Position numbers and translations under genes: made by a program. From assembly GCA_964445765.1 (NCBI GenBank), contig CAYULD010000001.1, positions 248,001-312,000 on the forward strand: a DNA stretch of 64,000 nucleotides, in the 5' to 3' direction. The DNA is from JANPLD01 sp964445765. Lineage in GTDB: Bacteria > Pseudomonadota > Alphaproteobacteria > Rickettsiales > UBA8987. The notes under the pieces were generated by a model. That model was not told the DNA's origin. It did no database searches and saw only the letters and a program-made list of their open reading frames with translations. Shown here in pieces: positions 1-8,255 of this stretch (position 1 is its first letter; the number at the start of each line of letters is the position of its first letter).

Positions 1-2399
1 GTGAGCATACTAGAGAGTTACTTAACCTCAAAAAAGATGGATATACAAGGGTTAGAATTGATGGTGCAATTCATAATCTTGATGAAATACCAATCATAGA
101 TAAAAATAAAAAGCACGATATGGAAGTTGTAGTTGATAGAATTGTGCTTGCAGAAGATTTAGGAAATCGCCTTGCACAATCCATTGAAACTAGCTTACAA
201 CTATCTAATGGCTTGCTTTATGTTGAAATAGTGGAGTTAGCAGAAGGCTATAAAGGCAAAAATAAAAATGGTGAAATTTTAATTTTTTCTGAAAAATTTG
301 CCTGCCCTGTTTCAGGCTTTCAGCTTACTGAAATTGAACCTAGAATGTTTTCTTTTAATTCACCCTATGGTGCTTGCACCGCCTGTGATGGCTTAGGCTC
401 TGAGCTTTTTTATGATCCAGACTTAGTAATTCCAAATCGCACAATTTCTATAAATGAAGGGGCGATTGCACCTTGGGCAAATAGCTCTAACAAAATGTAT
501 CGCCAAACTTTGCAAGCATTGGCAAATCATTATAAATTTTCTTTAGATACGCCGTTTTCTGAGCTAGATGAAAAAATCCAAAATATTGTTCTATATGGCT
601 CTGGCGCGGATCAAATCTCATTTGAATATGAAGATGGCTTAAGAAGTTTTAAGTTAAAACAGCCTTTTGAAGGTGTTATCCCAAATATGGAAAAGCGTGT
701 GGCAGAATCTGACACCTTTCATTTAGGCTCTGCATATGAGGTTTATCAAGGTGAAACAAAATGCTCCGCTTGTAGTGGCTATCGCTTAAAGCCTGAATCT
801 TTATGTGTAAAAATTGCTGATTTACATATCGGGCAAGTTTGCGAAATGACTATAGATGTTGCAATGGAATGGTTTAAGCATTTACCAAAAAAACTTAATG
901 CAACTCACAATAAAATTGCAGAAAGAATCTTAAAAGAAATTCAGCTTCGCTTAGCTTTCTTAAATGATGTTGGCTTGGATTATTTAACTTTATCTCGCTC
1001 TTCTGGCTCACTTTCAGGCGGTGAAAGCCAAAGAATTAGGCTTGCATCTCAAATTGGTTCTGGCTTAAGTGGCGTTTTATATGTGTTAGATGAGCCCTCT
1101 ATTGGCTTGCATCAATGTGATAATGATAAATTAATTAATACACTTCGCTCTCTTAGGGATCTTGGAAACACCGTTATAGTTGTTGAGCACGATGAAGACA
1201 CAATGCGTGCGGCTGACCACCTTATTGATATCGGCCCCGGTGCTGGTATTCACGGCGGACATATAATTGCACAAGGCACGCCAGATGAAGTGGCAAAAAA
1301 TAAAAAATCTATCACCGGAAAATATTTAAGTGGTGAGCTTGAAATTAAAATCCCAAAACGCAGAAAATTTGAAAAAGAAAAATATATTCGCTTGAAAGGT
1401 GCTAGAGCTAATAACCTTAGAAATGTTGATATTGAATTACCTATCAAAAAATTTAATGTTATTACTGGCGTTAGTGGAAGCGGAAAATCATCATTAATTC
1501 TAAAAACATTATATAAAGCCGCCGCAAAATTCTTAAATGGCGCATATAAATCTATGCCCGGTCATTATGATTCATTAACAGGCCTAGAATATGTTGATAA
1601 AGTTATTAAAATTGATCAATCACCTATTGGCAGAACACCTCGTTCAAACCCAGTAACTTATACTGGTGCCTTTAATTTTATTAGAGATTTATTTACCGCC
1701 CTTCCAGAATCAAAAGCAAGGGGTTATAAATCTGGCAGATTCAGCTTCAATGTTAAAGGTGGAAGATGCGAAACTTGCCAAGGTGATGGAATGATAAAAA
1801 TTGAAATGCACTTCCTACCTGATGTTTATGTAACTTGTGATAGCTGTAAAGGTGCTAGATATAATAGAGAAACTTTAGAAATAAAATATAAAGGCAAAAC
1901 AATTTCAGATATTCTTGAAATGAATGTTGAAGAAGCTGAACAATTTTTCAAAGCACAGCCTTTAATTCACGAAAAGTTAAAAGCATTGCTTGATGTTGGC
2001 TTAGGCTATGTAAAACTTGGACAAAGCGCAACAACACTTTCAGGTGGTGAAGCACAGAGAATTAAGCTCGCTAGGGAGCTTTCTCGCAAATCAACCGGCA
2101 GAACTTTATATATTCTTGATGAGCCAACAACAGGCTTGCATTCTCACGATATATCTAAACTTCTAGATGTTCTGCATAGGCTTGTTGATGCGGGAAATAC
2201 TATGGTGGTTATTGAGCATAACTTAGATGTAATTAAAACCGCTGACTATGTTGTTGATGTTGGCCCCGGTGGTGGCTCAAAAGGCGGAAATATTGTTGGC
2301 TCTGGCACGCCAGAAGATATTGCCAAAATTGCTGAAAGCCAAACTGGTAAATATCTAAAAAGAATTTTAGATAAAACTAAAAAGAAAAAAGCCGCCTAA
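1..2399 (+). CDS. uvrA: UvrA, excinuclease ABC subunit A (5' end outside window)
   Basis: DNA-damage recognition ATPase of nucleotide excision repair, acting with UvrB and UvrC. The reading frame is open from base 3, so the gene starts upstream. About 798 residues are visible against a usual length near 950, so the first Walker A is missing. Visible parts in order: the first zinc module (CPVSG...CTACDGLG), the ABC signature LSGGESQRIRLA, Walker B (YVLDEPSIGLH), the second Walker A (GVSGSGKSSLI), the second zinc finger (CETCQGDG...CDSCKG), the signature LSGGEAQRIKLA, and Walker B (YILDEPTTGLH). The first zinc module reads CPVS rather than CPxC, a variant I recall from other alphaproteobacterial UvrA. 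It ends in a lysine-rich tail, 14 nt before acsA. Confidence 0.97.
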   Translation, partial: EHTRELLNLKKDGYTRVRIDGAIHNLDEIPIIDKNKKHDMEVVVDRIVLAEDLGNRLAQSIETSLQLSNGLLYVEIVELAEGYKGKNKNGEILIFSEKFACPVSGFQLTEIEPRMFSFNSPYGACTACDGLGSELFYDPDLVIPNRTISINEGAIAPWANSSNKMYRQTLQALANHYKFSLDTPFSELDEKIQNIVLYGSGADQISFEYEDGLRSFKLKQPFEGVIPNMEKRVAESDTFHLGSAYEVYQGETKCSACSGYRLKPESLCVKIADLHIGQVCEMTIDVAMEWFKHLPKKLNATHNKIAERILKEIQLRLAFLNDVGLDYLTLSRSSGSLSGGESQRIRLASQIGSGLSGVLYVLDEPSIGLHQCDNDKLINTLRSLRDLGNTVIVVEHDEDTMRAADHLIDIGPGAGIHGGHIIAQGTPDEVAKNKKSITGKYLSGELEIKIPKRRKFEKEKYIRLKGARANNLRNVDIELPIKKFNVITGVSGSGKSSLILKTLYKAAAKFLNGAYKSMPGHYDSLTGLEYVDKVIKIDQSPIGRTPRSNPVTYTGAFNFIRDLFTALPESKARGYKSGRFSFNVKGGRCETCQGDGMIKIEMHFLPDVYVTCDSCKGARYNRETLEIKYKGKTISDILEMNVEEAEQFFKAQPLIHEKLKALLDVGLGYVKLGQSATTLSGGEAQRIKLARELSRKSTGRTLYILDEPTTGLHSHDISKLLDVLHRLVDAGNTMVVIEHNLDVIKTADYVVDVGPGGGSKGGNIVGSGTPEDIAKIAESQTGKYLKRILDKTKKKKAA

Positions 2400-2413
2400 A
2401 TTTCTTATAAATT

Positions 2414-4369
2414 ATGCAGGATTTAATTAGAAAAAATAATTTTGAACCTCATATAAACCCAAAAGAATATGAGGATTTATATCAAAAATCTATTAGCAAC
2501 CCTGATAAATTTTGGGCAGAGCAAGCAGAAAAATTTATCAGCTTTGATAAAAAATGGGATAAAATTTCTGATTATAGCTTCAACCCTGAAAATGTTTATA
2601 TCAAATGGTTTGAAGGGTCTAAACTCAATTTATGCTATAATGCTGTTGATAGGCATCTTGCATCTAAAGGCAATCAAACCGCTATAATCTGGGAAGGTGA
2701 TAACCCCAATGAATCAAAAAAAATTACCTATCAACAACTTCATAAAGAAGTTTGTAAATTTGCGAATATCTTAAAAAGTAATGGCGTTAAAAAAGGTGAT
2801 GTTGTAACTATCTATCTTCCAATGATTTTAGAAGCAGCTTATGCGATGCTTGCTTGTGCTAGAATTGGGGCGGTTCATTCAGTAGTTTTTGCAGGCTTTT
2901 CTTCAGAAGCATTAAGGGGAAGAATTGAAGATGGTAAATCAAAATTTGTTATCACTACAAATTTTTCAAATAGAGGCGGAAAGAAAATTCCATTATTAAA
3001 CAATGTATTAAATTCAATATCTAATCTTGATAATATAAAAATATTGCTGATTGATAATCAAGATAAAAACCAAGATAAAATTGAAAATGTAATTAGTTAT
3101 TCTGAGTCATATAAAAATGCCAGTGATAATTGCCCATATGAAATTATGGATGCGGAATCCCCATTATTTATATTATATACTTCGGGTTCAACTGGAAAAC
3201 CTAAGGGGTTACTTCACACAACAGCTGGTTATGGGGTTTATACCGCAATGACATTCAAATATGTTTTTGATTATCAAGATGGTGATATATATTTCTGCAC
3301 CGCTGATATTGGCTGGATAACAGGTCATAGCTATGTAATTTATGCACCCTTAATAAATGGCGGGATAACCTTAATGTTTGAAGGCGTGCCAACATATCCT
3401 GATTATTCTCGCTTCTGGCAAATTATTGATAAGCATAAAGTTACACAATTTTATACCGCACCAACTGCAATAAGAATGTTGATGGGGGCGGGTGATGAAT
3501 TAGTTAAAAATTCCTCTCGTGAGAGTTTAAGAATTCTTGGAAGCGTAGGAGAGCCTATAAACCCAGAGGCTTGGCGGTGGTATCATAAAATTGTAGGTAA
3601 TGAAAACTGCCCTATTGTTGATACTTGGTGGCAAACCGAAACCGGCGGATTTCTTATAACACCCCTGCCCTATGCAACAAAATTAAAGGCTGGCTCAGCC
3701 ACAAAACCATTTTTTGGAATTATACCAGCCATTGTAAATGATAAAAATGAAGTGATTGGAGGTTTGGAGGGTGAGAAGGATAGAGCGTTGGAAGGTAATT
3801 TATGCATTCTTAATTCTTGGCCATCACAAGCCCGCACAATTTGGAGTGATCATCAAAGATTTGTAGAAACTTATTTCAAACCTTTTCCGAATAAATATTT
3901 CTCTGGCGATGGTGCAAAACTAGATGAAGATGGCTATTTCTGGATAACCGGAAGGGTTGATGATGTTATAAATGTTTCAGGCCATAGGCTTGGCACCGCA
4001 GAAATTGAATCAGCGTTAATTTTACATAAAAATATTGCAGAAGCTGCCGTTGTTGGCTACCCCCACGATATAAAAGGGCAAGGTATTTATGCCTTTGTAA
4101 CCCTTAAAGATAACGCAAAAATCTCTGACAATATTAGCCTTATTAATGAGCTTAAAGACATTGTTGCAAAAGAAATTTCACCGATTGCAAAGCCTGATTT
4201 AATTCAGCTAACTAAAGCGTTACCAAAAACTCGCTCGGGCAAAATTATGAGAAGAATATTAAGAAAAATAGCTGAAAATAATTTTGAAAATCTTGGCGAT
4301 ACCAGAACCCTGCTAAACCCTGAAGCAGTTGATGAGATTATAAATAATCGCTTAAACGCTAACAATTAA
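2414..4369 (+). CDS. acsA: Acetyl-CoA synthetase (AMP-forming)
   Basis: Activates acetate to acetyl-CoA through acetyl-AMP in the cytoplasm. The 651 residues match the usual length of about 650. Visible motifs are the AMP-binding loop YTSGSTGKPKG, the downstream block ILGSVGEPINPEAW, VDTWWQTETGG, the hinge/ATP region YFSGDGAKLDEDGYFWITGR, and the C-terminal TRSGKIMRR, whose lysine is the catalytic residue that acetylation silences in this family. The WWQTETGG block and full-length colinearity favour acetyl- over propionyl-CoA synthetase. It follows uvrA by 14 nt and may be cotranscribed. A charged insert (near EGEKDRALEG) sits in a normally short loop. Confidence 0.95.
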   Translation: MQDLIRKNNFEPHINPKEYEDLYQKSISNPDKFWAEQAEKFISFDKKWDKISDYSFNPENVYIKWFEGSKLNLCYNAVDRHLASKGNQTAIIWEGDNPNESKKITYQQLHKEVCKFANILKSNGVKKGDVVTIYLPMILEAAYAMLACARIGAVHSVVFAGFSSEALRGRIEDGKSKFVITTNFSNRGGKKIPLLNNVLNSISNLDNIKILLIDNQDKNQDKIENVISYSESYKNASDNCPYEIMDAESPLFILYTSGSTGKPKGLLHTTAGYGVYTAMTFKYVFDYQDGDIYFCTADIGWITGHSYVIYAPLINGGITLMFEGVPTYPDYSRFWQIIDKHKVTQFYTAPTAIRMLMGAGDELVKNSSRESLRILGSVGEPINPEAWRWYHKIVGNENCPIVDTWWQTETGGFLITPLPYATKLKAGSATKPFFGIIPAIVNDKNEVIGGLEGEKDRALEGNLCILNSWPSQARTIWSDHQRFVETYFKPFPNKYFSGDGAKLDEDGYFWITGRVDDVINVSGHRLGTAEIESALILHKNIAEAAVVGYPHDIKGQGIYAFVTLKDNAKISDNISLINELKDIVAKEISPIAKPDLIQLTKALPKTRSGKIMRRILRKIAENNFENLGDTRTLLNPEAVDEIINNRLNANN

Positions 4370-4442
4370 ACCCTAGGTTGATAAATTCAAGTATCATTTT
4401 AGCCACAAAATGTTACTAAATAACTTTTTTTCTAGCATTTTA

Positions 4443-4457
4443 TTAAACAATAGTTAA
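4443..4457. promoter_or_regulatory. Candidate CtrA box upstream of ctrA
   Basis: TTAAACAATAGTTAA matches the alphaproteobacterial CtrA consensus TTAA-N7-TTAA exactly. It lies 62-76 nt before the ctrA start in the 149-nt acsA-ctrA gap. A looser TTAA-N8-TTAAC pair follows at 4487-4503. In DNA this AT-rich the pattern arises often by chance, so the support is its position before ctrA, which is autoregulated in Caulobacter. The rest of the gap shows no RNA gene or clear terminator. Confidence 0.45.
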
Positions 4458-4518
4458 TATTCAAGAACTTATATTCTAATTTTTTATTAATTTCGCCATT
4501 AACGAATTACTTTTTCAA

Positions 4519-5229
4519 ATGAGAATACTTCTTATAGAAGATGACATTTCAACCGCAAAATCAATAGAGTTAGCACTCGCAACTGAAGGTATAGTGTGCG
4601 ATATAGCTGGAAATGGTGAAGAAGGTTTAGACTTCGCAAAAATGTATGAATATGACATCATAATTCTAGATATGATGCTTCCAGATGTTGATGGCTTTGA
4701 AGTTTTACGCAGGTTAAGGCGTGCAAATATAAAAACTCCAGTAATGATTTTATCAGGCTTAACTGGCTCAGATAGCAAAGTTAAAGGGCTTGGCATTGGT
4801 GCTGATGATTATGTTACAAAACCATTTAATAGGGGTGAACTTATTGCTAGAATTCAAGCTATAGTGCGTCGTTCAAAAGGTAATTCAACCTCCAAGTTAA
4901 AAGTTGGTAAAATATCTTTGGATATGGATGCTAGAACGGTTGATATATCCGGTAAACCGATTAACCTTACAAGTAAAGAATATAGCATTTTAGAAGTGAT
5001 GATGCTTCGCAAGGGAACACCAATTAAGAAAGAAACCTTCCTTGCACATTTATATGGCGGAATTGATGAGCCAGAAATTAAAATTATTGATGTTTTTGTT
5101 TGTAAACTTCGCAAGAAAATTGAAGAGCTAACTGGTGAAAATTACATAGAAACCCTTTGGGGCAGAGGTTATTGCATTAAAGATCCAAATGAGAAAAACA
5201 TTCTTGCCGGCAATGAAAACCAAGAGTAA
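4519..5229 (+). CDS. ctrA: Cell-cycle response regulator CtrA
   Basis: OmpR-type response regulator and master cell-cycle and motility regulator of alphaproteobacteria. The receiver (residues 1-115) has the acidic pocket EDD at 7-9, phospho-acceptor Asp51 (ILDMMLPDVDG) at the same number as in Caulobacter, and the conserved switch block VMILSGLTGSDSKVKGLGIGADDYVTKPF. The winged-helix output domain (about 125-225) contains VCKLRKKI and WGRGYCI. The length of 236 is normal. The C-terminus (AGNENQE) does not end in the Ala-Ala degron of Caulobacter CtrA. sixA follows after 6 nt, so the two are probably one transcript. DivL (18894-20939) and a PleC-like kinase (49464-51203) of the same circuit lie in this window. 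Confidence 0.95.
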   Translation: MRILLIEDDISTAKSIELALATEGIVCDIAGNGEEGLDFAKMYEYDIIILDMMLPDVDGFEVLRRLRRANIKTPVMILSGLTGSDSKVKGLGIGADDYVTKPFNRGELIARIQAIVRRSKGNSTSKLKVGKISLDMDARTVDISGKPINLTSKEYSILEVMMLRKGTPIKKETFLAHLYGGIDEPEIKIIDVFVCKLRKKIEELTGENYIETLWGRGYCIKDPNEKNILAGNENQE

Positions 5230-5235
5230 CAAAGA

Positions 5236-5763
5236 ATGAAAAGAATTTATTTAATGCGGCATTCTAAGGCTGGGCAAACTGATAAAAATATGCTCAACGA
5301 TCACGAACGCACCCTTACTGATAAGGGGGAACATCAAGCATCAAAAGTTGCACCTTATTTCATTGAAAAATATAAAGATAATCCGCCACAAATAATTTTA
5401 TCTTCAACAGCTATTAGGGCAAAACAAACAGCAAGTTTATTTAAGAAATATTTTACAACTAACCCTGAAATTGAAATCAAATCATTTCAAGATTTATATA
5501 TAACCTCACCAGCACAAATACTTGATATTATAAACAGAACAACTGAAGAATATAAATCAATTTTAATTGTTAGCCACTGCCCGGGATTACAAGAATTCGC
5601 AGTTAGCTTTGCTAGAAGTGGCGATAAAACTAAATTTAGAGAGATGAGATCAAACTTCCCACCCGGCTCATTTGCCACCTTTGATTGCGATGTTAAAAAT
5701 TGGTATGAAATTACTAATAATTCAGCAATTCTGCTAGATTTCGTGAATGGCAAGAAGCTCTAG
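5236..5763 (+). CDS. sixA: SixA-like phosphohistidine phosphatase
   Basis: Histidine-phosphatase (phosphoglycerate-mutase fold) protein of 175 residues. It has the N-terminal catalytic motif LMRHSKAG (Arg8, His9), the substrate-pocket stretch ILSSTAIRAKQTA, and the second catalytic histidine in IVSHCPGLQE. Family members such as E. coli SixA remove phosphate from phosphohistidine on phosphotransfer proteins. The gene starts 6 nt after ctrA. That placement suggests, but does not prove, a role in draining phosphate from a histidine phosphotransferase feeding CtrA (a ChpT-like protein) or from a nitrogen-PTS HPr. Its stop codon overlaps the convergent rbfA stop by 4 nt. Confidence 0.82.
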   Translation: MKRIYLMRHSKAGQTDKNMLNDHERTLTDKGEHQASKVAPYFIEKYKDNPPQIILSSTAIRAKQTASLFKKYFTTNPEIEIKSFQDLYITSPAQILDIINRTTEEYKSILIVSHCPGLQEFAVSFARSGDKTKFREMRSNFPPGSFATFDCDVKNWYEITNNSAILLDFVNGKKL

Positions 5764-6107
5764 TTCTTTGTTAGTTCTTCAATTCTTTGGGCGACATCAA
5801 AAGATTTATCTATCTTGAAAACTAAATTTGGAATTGTTCTTATATTCATTTGCTTGCCAATCTGCCATTTTAACTTGCTGGCTATGGATTGCAAAATCTC
5901 AGTAATATCTTGAGATTCTTTGCCGCCAAGTGGAATAAAATAAACATCCGCATAGTTCAAATCTGGGGTAACTTGCACCTCAGAAATTGTGATATTTATA
6001 GCCTTAAAAGTTTCAGGGTGATAAACATCACCACGCATAAAAAAATTACTAAGAATTGTTTTTATTTCCTGCCCAACCTTTAACTGCCTCGTAGAAAAAT
6101 TTTTCAT
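5760..6107 (-). CDS. rbfA: Ribosome-binding factor A
   Basis: Small KH-like protein of 115 residues that binds 30S precursors and helps 16S rRNA 5'-end maturation and cold adaptation. The family pattern is visible: an N-terminal helix (RQLKVGQEIKTILSNFF), ITISEVQVTPDLNYADVYF, and the C-terminal MNIRTIPNLVFKIDKSFD. The length is typical. It converges on sixA with a 4-nt overlap of stop codons. In many proteobacteria rbfA follows infB; here its upstream neighbour is an unrelated secreted protein, so it has moved out of the nusA-infB operon or that operon is dispersed. Confidence 0.93.
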   Translation of the reverse strand: MKNFSTRQLKVGQEIKTILSNFFMRGDVYHPETFKAINITISEVQVTPDLNYADVYFIPLGGKESQDITEILQSIASKLKWQIGKQMNIRTIPNLVFKIDKSFDVAQRIEELTKN

Positions 6108-6127
6108 ATTAATATTAATTAATTATA

Positions 6128-6520
6128 TTAACCTGCAATACATCTTTTGTTTTTACAGATAGATTTTGCTTTAGTTTCTGGGCATTTATATGAGCAAACG
6201 CTCTGACCACAAATTTTTGTTACATTTTCAACTTTTTCTACAAAAATATCTTCAAAAATTTTATGAAGATAAAAATTGCAACCAAGCGGACACCTACCTT
6301 CAATCGCAATGCAATCTGTTTCTCTATCACATCTTCTTGCTAGAACTTGAAATTTCTTAAATTCGTCAATAGCTTTTCCGCATTCTGAAAGCTCTAGTTT
6401 TTTATTTTCCGCAGATAAATATTCTTGCTCAGAATTTCCATCCATTGCAAAAGAATTATCCAGAAATACCAAAAATAAACTTAAACAGAAAATTACTATA
6501 TTTAATTTACAAAATTTCAT
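6128..6520 (-). CDS. Secreted cysteine-rich protein, function unknown
   Basis: 130 residues with a clear Sec signal peptide (hydrophobic MKFCKLNIVIFCLSLFLVFL, cleavage probably after NSFA) and a compact domain with ten cysteines after the signal. The spacing C-x8-9-DCIAIEGRCPLGC and the later C-x3-C-x3-C cluster imply a disulphide-stabilised periplasmic or exported fold. The DxDC...CPxGC pattern recalls small eight-cysteine bacterial domains, but I cannot name the family with certainty. It starts 5 nt downstream of the metF stop on the same strand and could be cotranscribed with it. No catalytic motif is seen. Confidence 0.65.
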   Translation of the reverse strand: MKFCKLNIVIFCLSLFLVFLDNSFAMDGNSEQEYLSAENKKLELSECGKAIDEFKKFQVLARRCDRETDCIAIEGRCPLGCNFYLHKIFEDIFVEKVENVTKICGQSVCSYKCPETKAKSICKNKRCIAG

Positions 6521-6525
6521 ATTTT

Positions 6526-7431
6526 CTAACCTTTAATTCCCATTAACCTACATATTGCCCTTGTTTGATAAGCCCTATTTAATGTATAAAAATGGAATTG
6601 GTTAATACCTTCTTGCCTTAATATTCTGCATATTTCACCTGTTATTGAAACAGCTAACATATCTCTAGTTTGAGGTGTATCATCTAAGCCATCAAATAAA
6701 TCAATAAGCCATTTTGGCACACTAGATTGGCACATTTCACTAAATTTAAGAAATTGCTTAAAGTTTGAGATAACTATAATACCCGGCACTATCGGGATAT
6801 TAATTCCAGCTTTTCTAACCTTTTCTAGATAAGATAAATAAAATTCTGGGTTTAAGAAATATTGGGTTATAACCCTATTTGCACCTGCATCAACTTTCGC
6901 TTTAAGATATTCTATATCTTTCTCAAAAGAAGCAGATTCAGGGTGCTTTTCAGGAAAGCCTGCAACGCTAATTTCAAAATTACCAATCTTTTTCAAGCCT
7001 GCAACTAACTCACTTGAATATAAATATCCATCAGGGTTTGGAATATAGTTTTTATATCCTTCTGGTGGATCCCCCCTTAAAGCAACAATGTGATTTATTC
7101 CTGCTTTAAGATAATTTTCTGCGATGTTTTTAATTTCATCTTTAGAGGCTTTAACACAAGTTAGGTGCGGTGCTGGAGTTAGAGATGTTTCTTGCTTTAT
7201 TCTAACTACAGTATTATGAGTTCTTTCACGAGTTGAACCCCCTGCCCCATAAGTTACAGAAACAAACTTAGGCTTTAGAGGCTCAAGCTCTTTTATTGTT
7301 TCCCAGAGAGATTTTTCAGCCTCATCAGTTTTTGGCGGAAAGAACTCAAAAGACACATCAGGTGCAGGCAATTGAAGAAAATCTTCAATTCTAGCTAGTA
7401 TTTTGTTTAATTTTTTAATATTTTGGGTCAT
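6526..7431 (-). CDS. metF: 5,10-methylenetetrahydrofolate reductase
   Basis: FAD-dependent TIM-barrel enzyme that makes 5-methyl-THF, the methyl donor for homocysteine methylation. The 301 residues match bacterial MetF. Visible family blocks are FEFFPPKTDEAE (catalytic Glu region), VSVTYGAGGSTRERT, HLTCVKASKDEI, IVALRGDPPEG, and RVITQYFLNPEFY. It is divergent from mlaA with only 34 nt between starts, so the promoters must overlap. Functionally it pairs with metE at 21524-23839, which uses the polyglutamylated form of its product. Confidence 0.95.
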   Translation of the reverse strand: MTQNIKKLNKILARIEDFLQLPAPDVSFEFFPPKTDEAEKSLWETIKELEPLKPKFVSVTYGAGGSTRERTHNTVVRIKQETSLTPAPHLTCVKASKDEIKNIAENYLKAGINHIVALRGDPPEGYKNYIPNPDGYLYSSELVAGLKKIGNFEISVAGFPEKHPESASFEKDIEYLKAKVDAGANRVITQYFLNPEFYLSYLEKVRKAGINIPIVPGIIVISNFKQFLKFSEMCQSSVPKWLIDLFDGLDDTPQTRDMLAVSITGEICRILRQEGINQFHFYTLNRAYQTRAICRLMGIKG

Positions 7432-7465
7432 CTTTCCTAAAAAAAATTTTATTTATATATATATT

Positions 7466-8236
7466 ATGAGTAATTTTTTCAAACCCTTATTTTTAATTGT
7501 TTTTGTTACATTAATTTTAGTTAGCAAAAACTCTACTGCAAATAGTCAGCAAATTGTTAGAATTGTTAATGTTGATACTTCAAAACTAGTTGATGATTAT
7601 GATTATGCTTTAGAAAATGATGATTTTGAGAAATTTAATAGGGCAATATTTTCATTTAACAAAACCATTGATGACTACTTTCTAGCACCAGTTGCAAGAG
7701 CTTATAGAGCTAGTTTACCAGAGTGGATAAGAGATAGATTTTCTGACTTCTACAATAACTCTCAAGAGCCTAGAAACTTATTTAACTCAATATTGCAAGG
7801 TGATGTAACTGGTGCATTTACTGCTTTTTGGCGTGTAATAGTTAATATTAGCTTTGGTATTCTTGGTTTTCACGATGTGGCATCAGGCTTTGGGCTTTAT
7901 GAAAAAGATAAATATTTCAGCCAAACTTTAGCCTTATATGGTTTATCTGCAGGGGATTATATTGTTTTACCCTTTTTTGGCCCATCAACTTCTAGAGATT
8001 TTGGAGGTTTTGTTGTTGATAATTTGCTAGAACCAGATACTTATGTTGGGCTTTCAAATAACCCCGGCAGGGCATTAGCAAGTTATACCATTAACTTTGG
8101 TGATATAGTTGTTCTAAGAGAAAGGCTTTTAGATGTTACAGATGAGCTTGAGGAAGATTCTTTTGATTTATACTCAAGTTATAAAAGTGGCTATTTACAA
8201 AATAGAAAAAAACAAATAATGGATACGGCAGAATAA
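7466..8236 (+). CDS. mlaA: MlaA (VacJ)-family phospholipid-transport protein
   Basis: Outer-membrane component of the Mla system, which removes mislocalised phospholipids from the outer leaflet. The 256 residues carry family blocks FEKFNRAIFSFNKTIDDYFLAPVARAY, EPRNLFNSILQGD, GFGLYEKDKYFSQTLALYG, YIVLPFFGPSTSRDFGG. I chose ATG 7466 over an in-frame ATG at 7403 because the latter would overlap metF and add 21 residues before the signal sequence. The signal peptide (FFKPLFLIVFVTLILVSKNSTANS) has no lipobox cysteine, unlike classical MlaA lipoproteins, so it may be secreted without lipidation. mlaC follows after 19 nt. Confidence 0.9.
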   Translation: MSNFFKPLFLIVFVTLILVSKNSTANSQQIVRIVNVDTSKLVDDYDYALENDDFEKFNRAIFSFNKTIDDYFLAPVARAYRASLPEWIRDRFSDFYNNSQEPRNLFNSILQGDVTGAFTAFWRVIVNISFGILGFHDVASGFGLYEKDKYFSQTLALYGLSAGDYIVLPFFGPSTSRDFGGFVVDNLLEPDTYVGLSNNPGRALASYTINFGDIVVLRERLLDVTDELEEDSFDLYSSYKSGYLQNRKKQIMDTAE

Positions 8237-8255
8237 TAAATTATAGTTATATATT

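Noticed and set aside
294..400. Loss of a zinc-binding Cys in UvrA (CPVS instead of CPxC)
   Set aside because: As far as I recall this variant is common in alphaproteobacterial UvrA, so it is a lineage feature and not damage.
1250..1447. Minus-strand ORF of 65 codons inside uvrA
   Set aside because: It lies fully within the strongly conserved uvrA frame, and its translation is low-complexity and hydrophobic like other antisense shadows.
7403..7465. Upstream ATG extending MlaA by 21 residues
   Set aside because: It overlaps the divergent metF gene and places extra sequence before the signal peptide; ATG 7466 fits better.
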